Positions 13,736 through 15,775 of a stretch of 15,775 nucleotides of DNA are shown one piece after another. The DNA comes from an uncultured Oscillospiraceae bacterium (GTDB lineage: Bacteria; Bacillota; Clostridia; Oscillospirales; Oscillospiraceae). The position numbers and the translations under genes were made by a program. The notes beneath the pieces are model-generated. The model saw only the letters and a list, made by a program, of their open reading frames with translations, did no database searches and was not told where the DNA came from. Every line of letters starts with the position of its first letter. Position 1 is the stretch's first letter. The stretch lies in assembly GCA_910588625.1 (NCBI GenBank), contig CAJUQN010000066.1, positions 1-15,775 of the forward strand. The letters run 5' to 3'.

Positions 13736-14464
13736 ATGGAATTGACCATTTTGCACCTTTATCCTGACTGTATGTCCCTGTATGGGGAGTATGCAAACGT
13801 TATGGTGCTCCGCCGCCATTTGGAGGCCATGGGGGTGTCCGTCGCGGTCCAGACCGCCCTGTTTGAGGATATGCCGGATTTTGAGCATGCCGACTTTATT
13901 TACATGGGCGCGGGCACGGAGCGTACCCAGAAGGCGGCGCTCACCGCCCTGCTTCCCCACAAGGCGGCGCTGAAAGCCGCCATTGACCGGGGGGCCGTGG
14001 TGCTGTTCACCGGCAACGCGATGGAGATGTTGGGCATATCCATCACTGACGTTGAGAGCAAGATGTGGTCCGGCTTGGGTCTGGCGGACTTTGCCACGGT
14101 GGAGACGAACCAGCGGGCTCCGGAGGATGTAATCGCCCACACCACCCTGTGGGAGGGCGCGGTGGTGGGGTTTATGAATAAGTGCTCTATGACCGAGGAC
14201 GCGCCCCCCCTGTTCGACAGGCTGAGCCTTGGCTTTGGCAACGAGGAGGAAAAGGGTCCGGAGGGGTATTTGTCCGGCAATGTGCTGGCCACCCATATCA
14301 CAGGCCCGGTGCTGGTGAAGAACCCGGATTTTGTGGATTTCCTCATCAAACGCATTTTTGCCGTCAAGGAGTGGGAGCTGCCTGAAGCCCTGCCCGTCCT
14401 GCCCTATGAGCGGGAGGCCTATGAGGTGACGTTGAAGGAGCTGACGGCGCGAATTGGGGGGTAA
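13736..14464 (+). CDS. GatD-like class I glutamine amidotransferase homologue lacking catalytic residues
   Basis: A 242-residue GatD/CobB-type protein, the usual GatD length. Family landmarks are clear: HLYPD...LYGEYANVMVLRRHLEAMG (7-33), the IYMGAGTERTQ strand-loop (55-65), GFGNEEEKGPEG (166-177) and GPVLVKNPDFVDFLI. The active site is not. At the nucleophile elbow the usual C-G-x-x-Q-L-L-G reads TGNAMEMLG (92-100), so Cys is Thr92. The H-G-P triad His reads T189-G-P. The GFENH-x-G-R-T glutamine-binding loop reads GFMNKCSMT (145-153), so its Arg is Met152. Glutaminase activity is therefore unlikely; a structural or substrate-positioning role for the MurT-like partner is the best inference. 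The ATG at 13736 is chosen over one 21 codons earlier, because GAGGAAGG precedes it and the family N-terminus starts there. Confidence 0.83.
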   Translation: MELTILHLYPDCMSLYGEYANVMVLRRHLEAMGVSVAVQTALFEDMPDFEHADFIYMGAGTERTQKAALTALLPHKAALKAAIDRGAVVLFTGNAMEMLGISITDVESKMWSGLGLADFATVETNQRAPEDVIAHTTLWEGAVVGFMNKCSMTEDAPPLFDRLSLGFGNEEEKGPEGYLSGNVLATHITGPVLVKNPDFVDFLIKRIFAVKEWELPEALPVLPYEREAYEVTLKELTARIGG

Positions 14465-14498
14465 AATCCCCCATATGATGTCACTCTTCGCTCCATCC

Positions 14499-14522
14499 GC
14501 GCTGCTCACGGCGGCTCAGCGC
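14499..14522. repeat. Short inverted repeat GCGCTG/CAGCGC
   Basis: Six-base arms (14499-14504 and 14517-14522) with a 12-base loop, just after the GatD-like gene. It is weak alone, and no T-run follows. Confidence 0.3.
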
Positions 14523-14557
14523 TTCGATGCAACTCAAACGTTACATTTTGAAACGGG

Positions 14558-14584
14558 AAAACGCTGGTCAAATGGAGCGTTTTT
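14558..14584 (+). terminator. Possible weak terminator after the GatD-like gene
   Basis: Arms AAAACGCT (14558-14565) and AGCGTTTT (14576-14583) with a 10-base loop and a five-T run at the end of the right arm. It would close the mnmG-to-GatD-like transcript. The stem is short and the T-run is largely within it, so efficiency is doubtful. Confidence 0.45.
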
Positions 14585-14592
14585 GGTATGCT
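14565..14592 (+). promoter_or_regulatory. Possible weak promoter of the HTH gene
   Basis: TGGTCA (14565-14570) and TATGCT (14587-14592), each 4 of 6 to sigma-A consensus, 16 bases apart. It overlaps the putative terminator. This is a candidate only; the HTH gene needs a promoter somewhere in 14465-14620 if the terminator works. Confidence 0.3.
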
Positions 14593-14623
14593 GAGAGCAT
14601 CTTTTGATCGTTGAGGTGATATG

Positions 14624-15106
14624 ATGAGTTTAGCAAACAAACTGGCGGAGGCCCGCAGGGCCAAGAACCTGACCCAGGAGCAGCTGGCGGAAAGGCTGGA
14701 CGTGACCCGGCAGGCGGTGAGCCGCTGGGAGTCCGGCGCGGCCTATCCGGAGACGGACAAGATCGTGCGCATGGCCCAGATCCTGGAGGTGAGCTGCGAT
14801 TATCTGCTCCAGGACGGGGTGGACGAGAAGGGAAACCCGGTGAAGCCGCCGGTGACCCGGCTTCTGGAACAGGCCCAGGGCAGGCGGGTGAAGCTCACCT
14901 TCTATGAGGACGATGGGATGCCCGTCGTCCACGAGTGGTGCGTCATCCGGGACTTCGACGGGGCCTGGGCCAACGTGGAGGTGGTGGTCAACCAGAAGAA
15001 GCCCCAGAAAAACGAGGTGCGGCTCATCCCGCTGTCCTCCATCAGTACCATCACCTTCCTCAAGGATGGGGAGGCGGCGCGCCGCTCTCCCCTGGAGCTG
15101 AACTGA
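14624..15106 (+). CDS. XRE-family HTH protein with a small C-terminal beta-rich domain
   Basis: 160 residues. Residues 3-62 are a Cro/C1 helix-turn-helix: LAEARRAKNLTQEQLAERL, then the recognition helix VTRQAVSRWESGAAYP (27-42) and the DYLL end (59-62). After a short linker, residues 86-146 form a compact, probably all-beta domain (G-x-x-V-x-LT, C106-x-I-x-D-x-D-x-x-WA, KNE...LIPLSSI). The same pattern occurs in the next gene. The fold looks like a small Sm- or SH3-like barrel, but that is inference. GAGGTG precedes two adjacent ATG codons; the second (14624) has the better spacing and 14621 is the alternative. It is followed 13 bases later by the membrane protein gene and then prmA. Confidence 0.85.
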   Translation: MSLANKLAEARRAKNLTQEQLAERLDVTRQAVSRWESGAAYPETDKIVRMAQILEVSCDYLLQDGVDEKGNPVKPPVTRLLEQAQGRRVKLTFYEDDGMPVVHEWCVIRDFDGAWANVEVVVNQKKPQKNEVRLIPLSSISTITFLKDGEAARRSPLELN

Positions 15107-15119
15107 GGGGGGCCGGACG

Positions 15120-15434
15120 ATGGAATATTTTGGACTCTTCGCGTTTATCATGGTGCTTACCCTCATGGGCAAGGTGAGCCGGTTGGAGCGCATTTTACGG
15201 GACAACGGCATCGGCGCCGTCCGGACCGCGGGGCTGGGGGAGCAGATGAGGAAACAGGTGGGAAACACCGTCACCCTCACAGTGGAAGCTGGCGACGGAG
15301 ACTTGGTGGGCAAGGAGTGCAAGATCCTGGACGCCGACGAGAGCTGGGCGCTGGTGTTGGCCAACGCGGGAAAGAAGAACGAATGCGAGAAGCTGATCCG
15401 GCTGGACAGCGTGAAGCAGATCAAGGTCAAATGA
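15120..15434 (+). CDS. Small membrane protein sharing the C-terminal domain of the upstream HTH protein
   Basis: 104 residues, not a named family that I recognise. Residues 3-17 form a single hydrophobic, membrane-spanning stretch. A charged helix (18-45) with RLERILRDNGIG follows. Residues 48-103 repeat the domain of the HTH protein: G48-x-x-V51-x-LT, C67-x-I-x-D71-x-D73-x-x-W76-A, KNE (86-88), LIRLDSV. The membrane stretch is at the very start, so the domain most likely faces the cytoplasm. GAGGGGGG precedes the ATG. Spacing of 13 bases upstream and 10 bases downstream puts it in one operon with the HTH gene and prmA. Confidence 0.78.
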   Translation: MEYFGLFAFIMVLTLMGKVSRLERILRDNGIGAVRTAGLGEQMRKQVGNTVTLTVEAGDGDLVGKECKILDADESWALVLANAGKKNECEKLIRLDSVKQIKVK

Positions 15435-15444
15435 GGGAATACGT

Positions 15445-15775
15445 ATGAGCGAATTGTGGCTGGAAGTCACTCTTCCCGTCCCGGCGGAACGGCTGGACCG
15501 GGTATGTGATATCCTCACCGCCAACGGCATGGCCGGGCTGGTGGTGGAGGAAGAGGGGGATTTTCTCCGCTTTTTGGAGCAGAACCGCCAATATTGGGAC
15601 TATGTGGACGAAGATCTGACCCGGCGCATGAAGGGGGCCAGCCGGGTGAAGTTCTACGTCCCGGACAACGAGGAGGGGCAAAAGCAGCTGCGCCAATACC
15701 TGGCGGGGCTGGAGGAGTATGAGCCCCAGACCGTCTCCCTGCGGGAAGAGGACTGGGCCACCTCCTGGCAGAAAT
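15445..15775 (+). CDS. prmA: Ribosomal protein L11 methyltransferase PrmA, N-terminal part
   Basis: The first 110 codons of a gene cut by the window end. The start MSELWLEVTLPVPAERLDRVCDILTANGMAGLVVEE matches the substrate-recognition domain of PrmA. The REEDWATSWQK at the edge matches the family V-x-EEDWA-x-x-WK segment that leads into the methyltransferase domain. PrmA trimethylates several amino groups of ribosomal protein L11 using S-adenosylmethionine. The catalytic domain lies outside the window, so integrity cannot be judged. A GAGGG ribosome site sits 10 bases after the preceding stop. Confidence 0.9.
   Translation, partial: MSELWLEVTLPVPAERLDRVCDILTANGMAGLVVEEEGDFLRFLEQNRQYWDYVDEDLTRRMKGASRVKFYVPDNEEGQKQLRQYLAGLEEYEPQTVSLREEDWATSWQK

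Noticed and set aside
13618..14464. GatD-like gene as a decaying pseudogene
   Set aside because: It has no frameshift or stop, is of full length, and has a good ribosome site. Non-catalytic family landmarks are kept, so loss of catalytic residues looks selective.
13646..14509. 287-codon minus-strand open frame opposite the GatD-like gene
   Set aside because: The plus-strand protein aligns with GatD over its whole length; the antisense product has no recognisable feature.

Overview
The window looks like chromosome from a GC-rich, low-stringency-annotated Clostridia bacterium of the Oscillospirales type (Flavonifractor/Lawsonibacter/Oscillibacter-like gut Firmicutes). The reasons are a monoderm cell-division set (SepF, DivIVA), strong GAGG-type ribosome sites, sigma-A promoters with near-consensus boxes, a MurT/GatD-type pair, and intergenic hairpins of the ACTTTCTCTC...GAGAGAAAGT kind. 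The lineage is inferred from gene content and style; there is no rRNA in the window to confirm it. Everything appears chromosomal and housekeeping-like. I saw no phage, IS, integrase or CRISPR array.

Layout. Bases 1-210 hold no gene I recognise. Bases 213-5171 are a minus-strand block read from right to left: miaA, hfq, an HlyD-like membrane adaptor, a YggS/YlmE PLP protein, sepF, divIVA, closed by an intrinsic terminator. Between miaA and the next gene lie two divergent sigma-A promoters. From 5197 everything is on the plus strand: a PilZ-domain protein with its own promoter and terminator; a second promoter driving a shikimate-kinase-like protein, a DEAD-box RNA helicase and a membrane-anchored metallophosphoesterase; an intergenic repeat; mnmG, a GyrI-like effector-binding protein, a MurT-like Mur ligase and a GatD-like protein; then an HTH regulator, a small membrane protein and the start of prmA, cut by the window edge.

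The genes combine tRNA modification (MiaA, MnmG), RNA handling (Hfq, helicase), division (SepF, DivIVA) and envelope work. The most unusual part is the MurT-like/GatD-like pair. The GatD-like subunit has lost the nucleophile Cys, the catalytic His and a glutamine-binding Arg of the family, and its MurT-like partner carries altered C-terminal motifs. It may therefore be a glutaminase-dead branch of the lipid II amidation complex, or a ligase with another substrate.

Two further points stand out. A structured dispersed repeat occurs in two inverted copies (about 3618-3800 and 9660-9885) with compensatory base changes in its stems. An HTH protein and its neighbouring membrane protein share the same small C-terminal domain.
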